Origin: CAZJDM01 sp964544765
GTDB lineage: Bacteria > Bdellovibrionota_B > Oligoflexia > CAYFLR01
Assembly: GCA_964544765.1 (NCBI GenBank)
Contig: CAZJDM010000011.1
Span: forward strand, 1 to 48,143
DNA: 48,143 nucleotides
Direction: 5' to 3'
Part shown: positions 17,895-26,350 of the stretch, piece by piece
How positions within the stretch are numbered: position 1 is the first letter of the stretch
How the letters are laid out: each line of letters starts with the position of its first letter
The notes under the pieces: generated by a model
The model's input: the letters and a program-made list of their open reading frames with translations, nothing else
Told to the model about the DNA's origin: nothing
Databases searched by the model: none
Translations under genes and position numbers: made by a program

Positions 17895-19613
17895 TTAAAT
17901 ATTGCATCTGGTTTGAGCGCTTCTTAAAGCCTCGTTTGTTCCTTTGAGTTGAACTAGTATAGTTGCGGGTGTTACATCATCCAAAGTTTGAACAATATTC
18001 ACAATTTCTTTAGTGACTAAGACCACATCTAATACTGTTACTAAACCAGCCACTTGTAACCAGAAAAGTTCTTTATTGATTTGCGAAATGGCCTTTTCAA
18101 TTTGAGATTCAAACTGCCAGAAAGCTTCATGATGGTATGCGGTTAAAAATAATTCTCTCTTTAAAAGTCCATATTCTTTATAGAGTTGGTAATTACCGTA
18201 TGCTGCGCCAGTAGCGATAGCTCCACTGGCGGCACCAACCGCGACAACTAAACCATTACGAGCGAATTTTATTAAACTACGAGTGATAGTATACTGGGCC
18301 AGCTTAGTGACTCCTTTAAGAGCCCAACCGCCTAGTGGAATAATAGCAACAGCTAAATCTACATATTCTATAATTGTAAGAAGCTTCTCCATGTTGTGAT
18401 GAGACTGTTCAATATCATTTATTTGCCTACAAACAGTGCTGGTAAAACCAGGATTGGTCATTAAATAATGGCCTACACTAGCTGGATGGTGAAGCACAAA
18501 TTCTTCTAATTCAATTTGCTCATAGCCTAGTAGTTTTTCTAATCTTTCATTAATCAACTCGAATGCTTCGATTTTAGCATATTTTAAGTCATTAAGATAA
18601 ACGCCATCTTGACGACGGATTTTAGAGCTGGGATTAGCTTTACCATGATGCTTAAACAGTAATTTATGGGTGGAAGAATAATATTCTGCTTGTTCAATAT
18701 TTTGTAAAGGATCGATAACCCCTAGTAATCGATCAGTATAGATTATTCGACCATAGATAGAGGAAGTCATGTCAGCGTATAAAGCTACATACTTTTCATA
18801 TTCTCTTTGCGCTAGACGACGAGCTAAGATTTCAGGGTTTGGAGATTGGTCCAATATCTGACTGTTTTGGGATAATTCTTGGTTTATGACTTCAATTTGC
18901 TGATTGAGTTTAACCATCCAGTTATTTAATTGACTTTGAATAGTTTCCATAGATGCTTGGGGAAATAAACGAGTATGGGTATCTGGCGATTGACTATATA
19001 ATTCAAAATCCTGGGTAACCATTTCTTGAAAGCGAGTACAATACTGATTAACTTGGACTTTTGTTGTTGGGTCAAGGGTATAACTAGAGGGTATTGAACA
19101 GAAAGGCACGGCATTTGTGGAAAATAGATAGTCTAGGGTCCATTTAACCTCTAAAATTTGAGCTAGGGACATATTTTGAATGGTGGCAAGGGGGTTATGA
19201 TTATAAACGTCGTTGGGGTAAATATCTTCGTCAAAAGTACCTGCTCCGGCGATGATTCTTTTCGACAGTTGTAAATTAGGATTGTTACCACAACTACTTA
19301 AAGATTGTTGAGTCGCTAAAAAGGAATTAATTTTCTGACGAACCGAATTTATATATTGAATTTGATTTGCTGAGCCTGTACGTTGATTTATTACTTGTTT
19401 GGATGCTTCTAAATAGGTGGTTAAAATAAGGTTGGATTCAGGACTGCCATCAAAAGGTAGAGTAGGGCTGACATTTAGAATACCTTCCAGAGTGACGGAC
19501 GGCTTTTTGGCTCCAGTACCAGCCGTACGGAGATATGAGGCACGTTGTTTGCAATGTGATAGTACTAGTAATCCAATGACTAGGAAAAAAGAACTTTTTT
19601 TCATCGTGACCAT
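17895..19613 (-). CDS. Large lipoprotein with central hydrophobic hairpin
   Basis: 572 residues, possibly from the internal ATG at 19604 (no good ribosome-binding site favours either). The signal ends LLVLSHC with C21 lipidated; His before Cys is unusual. A Gln/Asn-rich helical body has long amphipathic helices (about 215-330). Two hydrophobic segments near 410-435 and 448-475 (VDLAVAIIPLGGWALKGV and LVVAVGAASGAIATGAAYG) look like a membrane-inserting hairpin; glycine-rich hairpins of this kind are typical of pore-forming or self-inserting proteins. First gene of a probable operon with the two GVKH paralogues. No family recognised. Confidence 0.73.
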   Translation of the reverse strand: MVTMKKSSFFLVIGLLVLSHCKQRASYLRTAGTGAKKPSVTLEGILNVSPTLPFDGSPESNLILTTYLEASKQVINQRTGSANQIQYINSVRQKINSFLATQQSLSSCGNNPNLQLSKRIIAGAGTFDEDIYPNDVYNHNPLATIQNMSLAQILEVKWTLDYLFSTNAVPFCSIPSSYTLDPTTKVQVNQYCTRFQEMVTQDFELYSQSPDTHTRLFPQASMETIQSQLNNWMVKLNQQIEVINQELSQNSQILDQSPNPEILARRLAQREYEKYVALYADMTSSIYGRIIYTDRLLGVIDPLQNIEQAEYYSSTHKLLFKHHGKANPSSKIRRQDGVYLNDLKYAKIEAFELINERLEKLLGYEQIELEEFVLHHPASVGHYLMTNPGFTSTVCRQINDIEQSHHNMEKLLTIIEYVDLAVAIIPLGGWALKGVTKLAQYTITRSLIKFARNGLVVAVGAASGAIATGAAYGNYQLYKEYGLLKRELFLTAYHHEAFWQFESQIEKAISQINKELFWLQVAGLVTVLDVVLVTKEIVNIVQTLDDVTPATILVQLKGTNEALRSAQTRCNI

Positions 19614-19727
19614 TTTTTCTATTTAGTTAAGATATAATAGTGACGTTGTAATTATATTTTAATGGAAATTCTTTTTGGAGGGAAGCATTGTTTAGATTTT
19701 ATCCTAATCGTTTAACCAATTGACATT

Positions 19728-19828
19728 TTGACATTGTTTTTCATAGACATATTACTATCTGCCTTGTTAAGATGGCAAAATATTGGGAGATTTCTTTTAT
19801 TGATATTGTTTTTTCATAGACAAGTAAT
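19728..19828 (+). promoter_or_regulatory. Two near-identical promoter-like repeats upstream of ste24
   Basis: This is the notable content of the 306-bp gap 19614-19919. TTGACA (19728-19733) is followed by TTGTTTTTCATAGACA and ATTACT (19751-19756). 72 bp later TTGATA (19800-19805) is followed by TTGTTTTTTCATAGACA and AGTAAT (19823-19828). Both copies thus carry a -35-like box, the same spacer sequence and a -10-like box. An extra TTGACA lies at 19720. Either tandem promoters or paired regulator sites; the ste24 ATG is about 90 bp after the second copy. Confidence 0.45.
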
Positions 19829-19919
19829 GTTTCCCATGTGTATATAAGGCCAGATGTTGATGGGGTGGCAAGAATATGAATATAAGAAAAATGAATGATT
19901 GTAAGGAAGGTATGATTAT

Positions 19920-21179
19920 ATGCTAATGGGCAACGTAATATTTGTAGTTTTTATAGTATTTTATTTATGTGAATTTTTCTGGGAATCCTGGTTAGTTATC
20001 AGAAACGCTAACTATGCTAATAGCGAAGGAAAAGGAATCCCGGATGAGCTAAAAGAATATCTTGATCAAGAAAAATATCAGAAAACCAAAGAATATACTC
20101 TGTCAAAAAGTAAATTCTCAATAATAACCTCTATTATTAGTGTGATTTTATTGCTTTTAGTATTATATACTCATGCTTTTAATTATTTTGATCAATATTT
20201 ACGCACTCTTATATCTTGGGAAATTGGAAGAGGAATAGTATATTTTCTCACGATGATGATTGTTATGAGTATTTTGGGCATACCTGCTAGTATTTATCAG
20301 ACTTTTGTATTGGAAGAAAAATTTGGTTTTAATAAAACAACTCCAAAGTTATTTGTAATAGATTTCTTTAAAGGAATTATTCTTAGCTTGCTCATGATGA
20401 CACCGCTTTTATATTTACTTTTATATTTTGTTGAAAAAGTTGGCATGTTTTGGTGGATCTATGCCACTATAGGTGTGTTTCTTTTTCAATTAGCAGTCGC
20501 CTACATTTACCCTGTTTGGATAGCTCCTTTATTTAATAAATTTACTCCTTTAGAAGATGGAGAATTAAAAATCAAAATTGAAGAACTGGCTAAGAAGATA
20601 GGATTCCCTTTGAAGGAGATTAAGGTAATGGATGGATCAAAAAGAAGTAAACATTCAAATGCTTATTTTACCGGATTTGGTAAAAATAGAAGGATCGTTC
20701 TTTTTGATACTTTGATGGATAAAATGGAAAACGAGGAGATCTTAAGTATTTTGGCTCACGAAATGGGTCATTGGAAACATAAACATATTTTAAAGCAAAT
20801 GGTTTTGTCACTTATTCTTAGTTTTTTAGTGTTTTTTCTGTTAAGTCAGGTTTTGAATTATAAAGAATTTTTTACCGCTTTTGCTATTGAAATACCTTCG
20901 ACTTATTTAGGTTTTATCTTGTTTGGTATATATTTTTCTACCATAACCTTCTGGACTGCTCCCTTTTTCTCATGGTTATCCAGAAAGAATGAATATCAGG
21001 CCGATGCTTTTGCTGTTATCGAGGGACCTGATGCTAAGTATATGCAAAGTTCATTGATCAAGCTAAATGTGGAAAATCTTAGTAATCTCTATCCCCATCC
21101 TATTTTTGTTGCGTTTCATTATTCGCACCCGCCCTTAATGGCGCGCTTAAAACATATTGCACAAGTAAAAAGTAAGTAA
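19920..21179 (+). CDS. Ste24-type M48 endopeptidase (CAAX protease 1 family)
   Basis: 419 residues, the usual Ste24 length. Several membrane helices occur at the N-terminus (about 1-20, 60-80, 98-120, 150-180 and 185-205). The zinc motif HEMGHW starts at H280, and the third ligand Glu is about 358 in NEYQADAFAV. Two helices separate these, as in Ste24. Also conserved is KRSKHSNAYFTGFG before the active site. Bacterial members are integral-membrane metalloproteases that probably take part in envelope quality control; CAAX processing is not expected here. GGAAGG lies about nine bases before the ATG. Followed 93 bp later by the GT2 gene on the same strand. Confidence 0.92.
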   Translation: MLMGNVIFVVFIVFYLCEFFWESWLVIRNANYANSEGKGIPDELKEYLDQEKYQKTKEYTLSKSKFSIITSIISVILLLLVLYTHAFNYFDQYLRTLISWEIGRGIVYFLTMMIVMSILGIPASIYQTFVLEEKFGFNKTTPKLFVIDFFKGIILSLLMMTPLLYLLLYFVEKVGMFWWIYATIGVFLFQLAVAYIYPVWIAPLFNKFTPLEDGELKIKIEELAKKIGFPLKEIKVMDGSKRSKHSNAYFTGFGKNRRIVLFDTLMDKMENEEILSILAHEMGHWKHKHILKQMVLSLILSFLVFFLLSQVLNYKEFFTAFAIEIPSTYLGFILFGIYFSTITFWTAPFFSWLSRKNEYQADAFAVIEGPDAKYMQSSLIKLNVENLSNLYPHPIFVAFHYSHPPLMARLKHIAQVKSK

Positions 21180-21272
21180 CTAATAAATGTTTAATATTTA
21201 AAGTATGAGTGAGTGTTCAAAGTAAATGGATTGCGCTAACAAAAGTTAGGTTCAAGGCTACAAAGAGAGAGC

Positions 21273-22226
21273 ATGAGCATGAAAGGTCCAGTATATTCTA
21301 TAATTGTTCCTGTCTATAACGAAGAAGAAACTCTTGGCGAACTTTCTCAAAGTTTATTAACCTTATTAGATGAATTAAATGATAGTGCTGAAGTTATAAT
21401 GATTGATGATGGTAGTACTGATCGAAGTTATTCTATGATGCTGGAGTTCCATCGGCAAGATCCACGATTTAAAATTATTCATTTTTCTCGCAATTTTGGT
21501 CATCAAATAGCTATTACTGCTGGTATGGATATGTCTGGTGGGGATGCGGTTATTATTATGGATGCAGATTTACAGGATCCTCCTGGAGTTGTTTTGGAGA
21601 TGGTTAAAAAATGGCGAGAAGGATACGATATTGTTTATGGGAAAAGAGAATATCGAGCTAAAGAGACTTTTTTTAAATTAGGTACAGCGATGTTGTTTTA
21701 TCGTTTGATGAATAAATTATCTAATATTGATATACCTGTGAATGTTGGGGATTTTCGCTTGGTGGATAGAAAAGCTGTTGAAGTAATGCGGTCCATGAAA
21801 GAATCCCATCGTTTTGTCCGAGGGATGTTTAGCTGGATGGGTTTTAAGCAAATAGCTGTTCCTTACAGGAGAGAAGGGCGTTTTGCCGGTAAAACCAAAT
21901 ACTCTTTGGTAAAAATGTTTGCTTTAGCAGTTGATGGGATCATTAGTTTTTCCAGCGCGCCGCTGCGAATGGTATTGAACTTGGGTTTATTAGTTTCATT
22001 AGTATCCATGATAGCCGGTATTGTTATCATTGTATTGAAATTAACAGGAGGTTATACTGTAACTGGTTGGACATCTTTAATTGTTTCTATATTTTTCTTA
22101 GGAGGTTTACAGCTTTTTGTGATGGGTATTATTGGCGAATATTTGGGACGGGTCTTTGTGGAAGTAAAGCGGCGTCCTTTGTATGTTGTACGCGAATTAC
22201 ACGGAATTGAGGATAGTGCTTGTTGA
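21273..22226 (+). CDS. GT2 glycosyltransferase, polyprenyl-phosphate type (GtrB/DPM-like)
   Basis: 317 residues. GT-A fold with DDGSTD at 45-50 and the metal-binding DADLQDPP at 97-104, GDFRLVDRKA in the acceptor region, and two C-terminal membrane helices (about 232-255 and 265-290). This layout is that of GtrB/DPM1-like enzymes that transfer a sugar from a nucleotide donor to undecaprenyl or dolichyl phosphate at the cytoplasmic face of the membrane. Probable role: supplying lipid-linked sugar for envelope glycan or LPS modification. No GtrA-type flippase is adjacent. Followed 23 bp later by a small membrane protein. Confidence 0.92.
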   Translation: MSMKGPVYSIIVPVYNEEETLGELSQSLLTLLDELNDSAEVIMIDDGSTDRSYSMMLEFHRQDPRFKIIHFSRNFGHQIAITAGMDMSGGDAVIIMDADLQDPPGVVLEMVKKWREGYDIVYGKREYRAKETFFKLGTAMLFYRLMNKLSNIDIPVNVGDFRLVDRKAVEVMRSMKESHRFVRGMFSWMGFKQIAVPYRREGRFAGKTKYSLVKMFALAVDGIISFSSAPLRMVLNLGLLVSLVSMIAGIVIIVLKLTGGYTVTGWTSLIVSIFFLGGLQLFVMGIIGEYLGRVFVEVKRRPLYVVRELHGIEDSAC

Positions 22227-22249
22227 GTTATCTCTGGGAGATCAATTAA

Positions 22250-22702
22250 ATGTCTAGTCAAGCTGATTCTGGTTGTTGGGAATCACCGGCAGTACAAACT
22301 CATCTTAATAATCTTCAGCGCATTATTGTTCAAATGTCTGTTAATTGTGCTTGGTGCAAGAAGTGTTCGATTATAGCCAGTACTATTATATTTATTGGTT
22401 ATCGAGCTTCTAGTTCTTATTATTCTGCAAACATATCCATTATTTCTCTTCCTCTTATTTTTTTCTGTATGCTGGATGCCTATTATCTTTCTTTTGAAAG
22501 AGAATTTAAAACTATTTATAATTCCTTTATTCAAAATCTAGCTAAAGATAATCAATTGAATCATCAAATATTCTATATTCCTGTTCAGGAAGGATTTATT
22601 TTTCGTTTAATCTCTATTTCGAAAAGCATCTTAGCGCCCAGCGTCTTTCTTTTTTATTTGGTTCTAGCCATTTTAAGTTTTTGGCTTATTCACTCAGGGT
22701 AG
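22250..22702 (+). CDS. Small membrane protein of a widespread uncharacterised family
   Basis: 150 residues. The opening QTHLNNLQRIIVQMSVN-CAWCKKC, a first hydrophobic pair (about 45-80), LDAYYLSFEREFKTIYNSF after it, and a last helix (about 125-147). From memory this matches a family found in many bacteria whose signature is 'HLxxLQxxIxRMAxNSAxCKxW ... LDxYYLxLExxFRxxYNxF'; it is SLATT-like in layout and often sits in accessory regions. No enzyme motif. Follows the GT2 gene by 23 bp with GGGAG before the ATG, so co-transcription is likely; a functional link to the glycosyltransferase is not shown. Confidence 0.62.
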   Translation: MSSQADSGCWESPAVQTHLNNLQRIIVQMSVNCAWCKKCSIIASTIIFIGYRASSSYYSANISIISLPLIFFCMLDAYYLSFEREFKTIYNSFIQNLAKDNQLNHQIFYIPVQEGFIFRLISISKSILAPSVFLFYLVLAILSFWLIHSG

Positions 22703-22843
22703 ACGCATTTTAAATCCCACGCCTTTCAATAATCAGTAAAATATGGTTTAATTAACTAATACTCCTTTTAAAATATAAAATAAACACGATGCGTAGGTTG
22801 TCTTAAATAAAGAGATTCATCAAAATCATCAAGGAGGATGGGT

Positions 22844-25003
22844 ATGAAGCGTCTACTATTATCTTCATTATTAGTGCCATTCGTAGGAGTTTACCTCTTT
22901 TTAAATTTTTTTAACCCAGGATTAAAAGCGGATCAAACTCAATTTTTAGAGGAGAATGATCTTAATATATCGGTTAATGATCGTAATATTTCTGAAGTTA
23001 CCGAAGAGATTTTTAATCAAGTTCTTGATCGATTGTACGATATCTATGCTCCTATTGTTGTAGAAAATTTGGGCCGAAGATTTTATATTGATCGGAACTG
23101 GGAAAGTGGGCTGGTAAATGCCTATGCCAGACGTAGTGGAATATATTCTATTATATCAATGTATGGCGGTTTAGCTCGGCATATAACTATGACTCCAGAT
23201 GGATTTGCCTTGGTTGCTTGTCACGAAATTGGTCATCATTTAGGAGGTCTTCCCAGAAAGCCACCTTGGAATCCAATGGCTCCTCCACATTGGTCCTCAG
23301 TAGAGGGACAGGCGGACTATTATGGAACATTAAAATGCCTTAGAAAATATTTTGCTTTAGATAATAATGTTGAAGTTATTAACGATATGGAGGTCGATCC
23401 ATATGTTGTGGAAAGATGTGCCGAGATTTTTACTGAAGATGAAGATCAGGCCATTTGTCAAAGAAGTGCAATGGCAGGTTTGTCTACCGCTAATTTGTCG
23501 CGAGCTATTTTTGGCGGACCGGTTATAGATTTTCAAACCCCAGATCCTAATTTTGTTGATGAAACCAGTTCTTCTCAATCGTCCGCTCAATGTCGTTTAG
23601 ATATCTATTTAGCAGGAGCGTTGTGCGATAAAGATGCTTCAATTGACGTAAGCGGAACTGATATCAATCAGGGTGTTTGTTCTCGAGTAGAAGGTTACTC
23701 GGTGGGCGTTAGACCCATGTGTTGGTATAGACCGGGAAGAGGAAAGGATCCAGAAGTTTGGTTAACTATGGATGATGCCGCCTTGAAGGTTATTCAAAAT
23801 TCATTTGCTAATATGATTATGTATAAAAGATCTTATAAAGAATTAACGATGGTCAAAGTAAAAGAATCAATTATACCTCAGTTGTCAGGGCTCATGCATC
23901 GTGAGTTGCATCGTTGTGGGGGATTTGTCTTTCATGATTCTTTTGATGAAGCCCAGGCGACTTTGATGGATTTTGAAAACAGAATTAAGGCCAAGATAAA
24001 TAGATTTGCTTCTTATTCAATCGATCAACAAGAGTTGGTAACGCCTTTATTGGATCAAATCACCGAACAACGAATTATAGATGTAATTAAAGAACTGTCT
24101 AATTTTAAAAATAGGTATTATTCAAGTAAAACAGGGGAGGAATCAGCTAATTGGATCAAGGATTACTGGCAGAATCTGGTAAATGAAAGAAAAGATATAT
24201 CGGTGGAACTTTTTGAACATTCTAGATGGCGGCAACCATCAGTGATTTTAACTATTAAGGGCGGTATTGTTCCCGATGATGAGAATAATGATAATTCCAA
24301 TGATAACGTAGATGAAATTACCAACGATAGTATTGTCGATATTATAAATGAAATTACAAGCGATAGTATGGTTAATATTACAAATTATGATACAAAGGAT
24401 AATATAGCAGATGAAATTATAGTAATAGGTGGTCACCTAGATTCTACCGCTGGTTTTTGGGGAGGAGCCAACGCAAATGCGCCTGGAGCTGATGATAATG
24501 CATCCGGTATTGCGGTGATCACAGAAGTGATTCGTGTTATTTTAGCGGTTAATTATTATCCATCAAGGACGATTAAATTTATGGGATATGCCGCGGAAGA
24601 GGTTGGCCTAAGAGGGTCAAGAGAAATTGCGCGTCATATGCAATACGAGAATATCATAGGGGTTCTGCAACTAGATATGGTAAATTATAAAGGCTCAAAT
24701 CTGGATATTTTTCTCATAACTGATTATACCAATGATGCTCAGACGGAATTTTTGGGTCGTCTTATAGATGAGTATGTAAAAGTGAGTTGGGGATTTGATG
24801 AGTGTGGTTATGCGTGCTCCGATCATGCATCTTGGCACAATAAAGGTTTTCCCGCTTCCATTCCGGCAGAAGCTAGAGTTCATCAGATAAATCCGGCTAT
24901 GCATACTTGGAGAGATAAAATTAATATGTCGGGTAATAATGCCAAACATGCGGTTAAATTTGCCAAGTTAGCTTTGTCTTATTTGATAGAGCTTGATCGG
25001 TAG
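22844..25003 (+). CDS. Exported dual-domain metalloprotease: HExxH domain plus M28 aminopeptidase
   Basis: 719 residues with a signal peptide (LLLSSLLVPFVGVYLFLNFF, cleavage near LKA-DQ). The N-terminal half has VACHEIGHHLGG (H127) followed by SSVEGQADYYG, a gluzincin-like HExxH...E zinc site. The C-terminal third is an M28 peptidase with all ligands visible: GGHLDS (H531), GADDNASG, AAEEVGLRGS, LQLDMVN and MHTW, so catalytic Zn2 binding is intact. Cysteines in ECGYACSDH and in the middle region suggest disulfides. A D/N/I-rich repeat interrupts the M28 domain just before GGHLDS. ATG 22844 is chosen over 22838 because GGAGG sits six bases upstream of it. The exported GT-B-like protein gene follows after 11 bp. 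Confidence 0.88.
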   Translation: MKRLLLSSLLVPFVGVYLFLNFFNPGLKADQTQFLEENDLNISVNDRNISEVTEEIFNQVLDRLYDIYAPIVVENLGRRFYIDRNWESGLVNAYARRSGIYSIISMYGGLARHITMTPDGFALVACHEIGHHLGGLPRKPPWNPMAPPHWSSVEGQADYYGTLKCLRKYFALDNNVEVINDMEVDPYVVERCAEIFTEDEDQAICQRSAMAGLSTANLSRAIFGGPVIDFQTPDPNFVDETSSSQSSAQCRLDIYLAGALCDKDASIDVSGTDINQGVCSRVEGYSVGVRPMCWYRPGRGKDPEVWLTMDDAALKVIQNSFANMIMYKRSYKELTMVKVKESIIPQLSGLMHRELHRCGGFVFHDSFDEAQATLMDFENRIKAKINRFASYSIDQQELVTPLLDQITEQRIIDVIKELSNFKNRYYSSKTGEESANWIKDYWQNLVNERKDISVELFEHSRWRQPSVILTIKGGIVPDDENNDNSNDNVDEITNDSIVDIINEITSDSMVNITNYDTKDNIADEIIVIGGHLDSTAGFWGGANANAPGADDNASGIAVITEVIRVILAVNYYPSRTIKFMGYAAEEVGLRGSREIARHMQYENIIGVLQLDMVNYKGSNLDIFLITDYTNDAQTEFLGRLIDEYVKVSWGFDECGYACSDHASWHNKGFPASIPAEARVHQINPAMHTWRDKINMSGNNAKHAVKFAKLALSYLIELDR
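24311..24382 (+). repeat. 36-bp coding tandem repeat in the M28 domain
   Basis: Two adjacent 36-base units (24311-24346 and 24347-24382, about 29 of 36 bases identical by eye) encode DEITNDSIVDII and NEITSDSMVNIT, residues 490-513. A third, weaker copy of the DEI motif follows. The frame is kept. Confidence 0.75.
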
Positions 25004-25014
25004 AAGAATTTTAT

Positions 25015-26328
25015 ATGAAAAATAGACTTCTTTTGGTGATTATTTTTTTGATTAGTTATTCCTCTGTAATGCTTGGAGTTCAAATCAATATATCTATTGT
25101 TAAAATTTTCGATGATGGTTATGGAGACCTTGCCACCAACCTCCTTATGGCACAGCATTTAAGAGTACTATGGCCAGATGCTACCATTAATGTCTTAGTT
25201 GATAGTGAATCAGAAAAAGCTATGCCTTTGTTTTTTCCAAGATTTGATCTTCAAAAAGATAGTCAGATGATAGATGGAATAACTTATGTAATTAATCTTG
25301 AGAAAGGTATTCCTGAAGCAGATTATTTTCTATCATTTTCAAATCCTAACACGGTATTAAATATTTCAAAACATGTTCCAAGTATATTGTTTTCTGAATA
25401 TTCTGGAGGTAGTAAATTAGTTGTTGGTAAAGGTTCTTTTAGTCAACTTAAATTAAACGCTGGAGTTGAGAGTTCTGGTTTATATATCACGCCAACAAAA
25501 GTACCTCCTCCTGTTCCTAGAAAGAGTTTGTTTGAGGTCCTTAGAAGAGAAGGGATTCAGATACCAAAAAATTTAGATCCCAATAATGTGTTGATAGGGT
25601 ATTCCTACACAACTCTTACTTTGGCTACTCAACTCTACCTGGATGCTGTTTCCAGACTACCTAGTCAAGGTGTAAGCAAAAAGATAGTTTTATTTGTAAA
25701 AGATTTTGGCCGTGATACATTAGATGTTCCCGACCATTCTAATATTGTTACAATACCATTGAAAGGAGGGGCATCTTTTATGGTGTCCCGTTCAATAGTA
25801 GCTCATAGTGATATTACTATTATGGTTACGGGAGATGTGTCTCCATCCATAGCTATTGATTTTGAAGTACCCTTTTTATATGAAATAAGACGTCATAAGG
25901 CAGGATTTATTGACTCTTTAGCTAGATTGTTAAACATTACCGTTCCTTTTTCTATTGAAGCGGAAGTTGATGAAGTGGCTTCCTCAGAAGTTCGCTATAG
26001 GGTGACGGATATTGAGCAGATTGTCCCATTATTATTGGGAGATTCTTTTCGTCAATCAATGATAAACGGCATTAAAAATTTTCGAATAAGATTATCACTG
26101 CCATTGTTTGTAATCCACGTTATTACTGAGTTACAAAAAGAATTAATTCCTACTCAAGTTAAAGGAATTCCATTAAGCACTGTTATGAGAGTAGCAAGTA
26201 AATTTAAACAAGATTCTCAACCAAAAGGTGATATGGTACCCCGGATGCCCAAAACAAAAATAAGAAGTAGCTTCATTTCAATCTGTAATCAACTTAGAGA
26301 TTTTATAATTGGTAATACTAAGAAATAG
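25015..26328 (+). CDS. Exported GT-B-like protein (GT9/heptosyltransferase-like fold)
   Basis: 437 residues with an N-terminal signal or anchor (LLLVIIFLISYSSVMLGV). The segment IFDDGYGDLATNLLMAQHLR-VLWPDATINVLVDS copies the opening Rossmann unit of GT9 heptosyltransferases ('GlGDxllxtPxxxxLrxxxPxAxIxxlv'). VSRSIVAHSDITIMVTGDVS-PSIAIDFEVPFLYE resembles their donor-site segment ('aDxxvtgDsgpxhxA'). A nucleotide-sugar enzyme outside the cytoplasm would be unusual, so it may be anchored facing inward, act on host material, or use only the fold. No strong ribosome-binding site; follows the metalloprotease gene by 11 bp. Confidence 0.65.
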   Translation: MKNRLLLVIIFLISYSSVMLGVQINISIVKIFDDGYGDLATNLLMAQHLRVLWPDATINVLVDSESEKAMPLFFPRFDLQKDSQMIDGITYVINLEKGIPEADYFLSFSNPNTVLNISKHVPSILFSEYSGGSKLVVGKGSFSQLKLNAGVESSGLYITPTKVPPPVPRKSLFEVLRREGIQIPKNLDPNNVLIGYSYTTLTLATQLYLDAVSRLPSQGVSKKIVLFVKDFGRDTLDVPDHSNIVTIPLKGGASFMVSRSIVAHSDITIMVTGDVSPSIAIDFEVPFLYEIRRHKAGFIDSLARLLNITVPFSIEAEVDEVASSEVRYRVTDIEQIVPLLLGDSFRQSMINGIKNFRIRLSLPLFVIHVITELQKELIPTQVKGIPLSTVMRVASKFKQDSQPKGDMVPRMPKTKIRSSFISICNQLRDFIIGNTKK

Positions 26329-26350
26329 ATTCTTTATTATAGATCTATTT
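26323..26350. terminator. AT-rich bidirectional terminator-like hairpin
   Basis: AAATAGAT (26323-26330) pairs with ATCTATTT (26343-26350) across a 12-base loop between two convergent genes; T-runs occur on each side. The stem is weak (two G/C pairs), so the function is uncertain. Confidence 0.4.
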
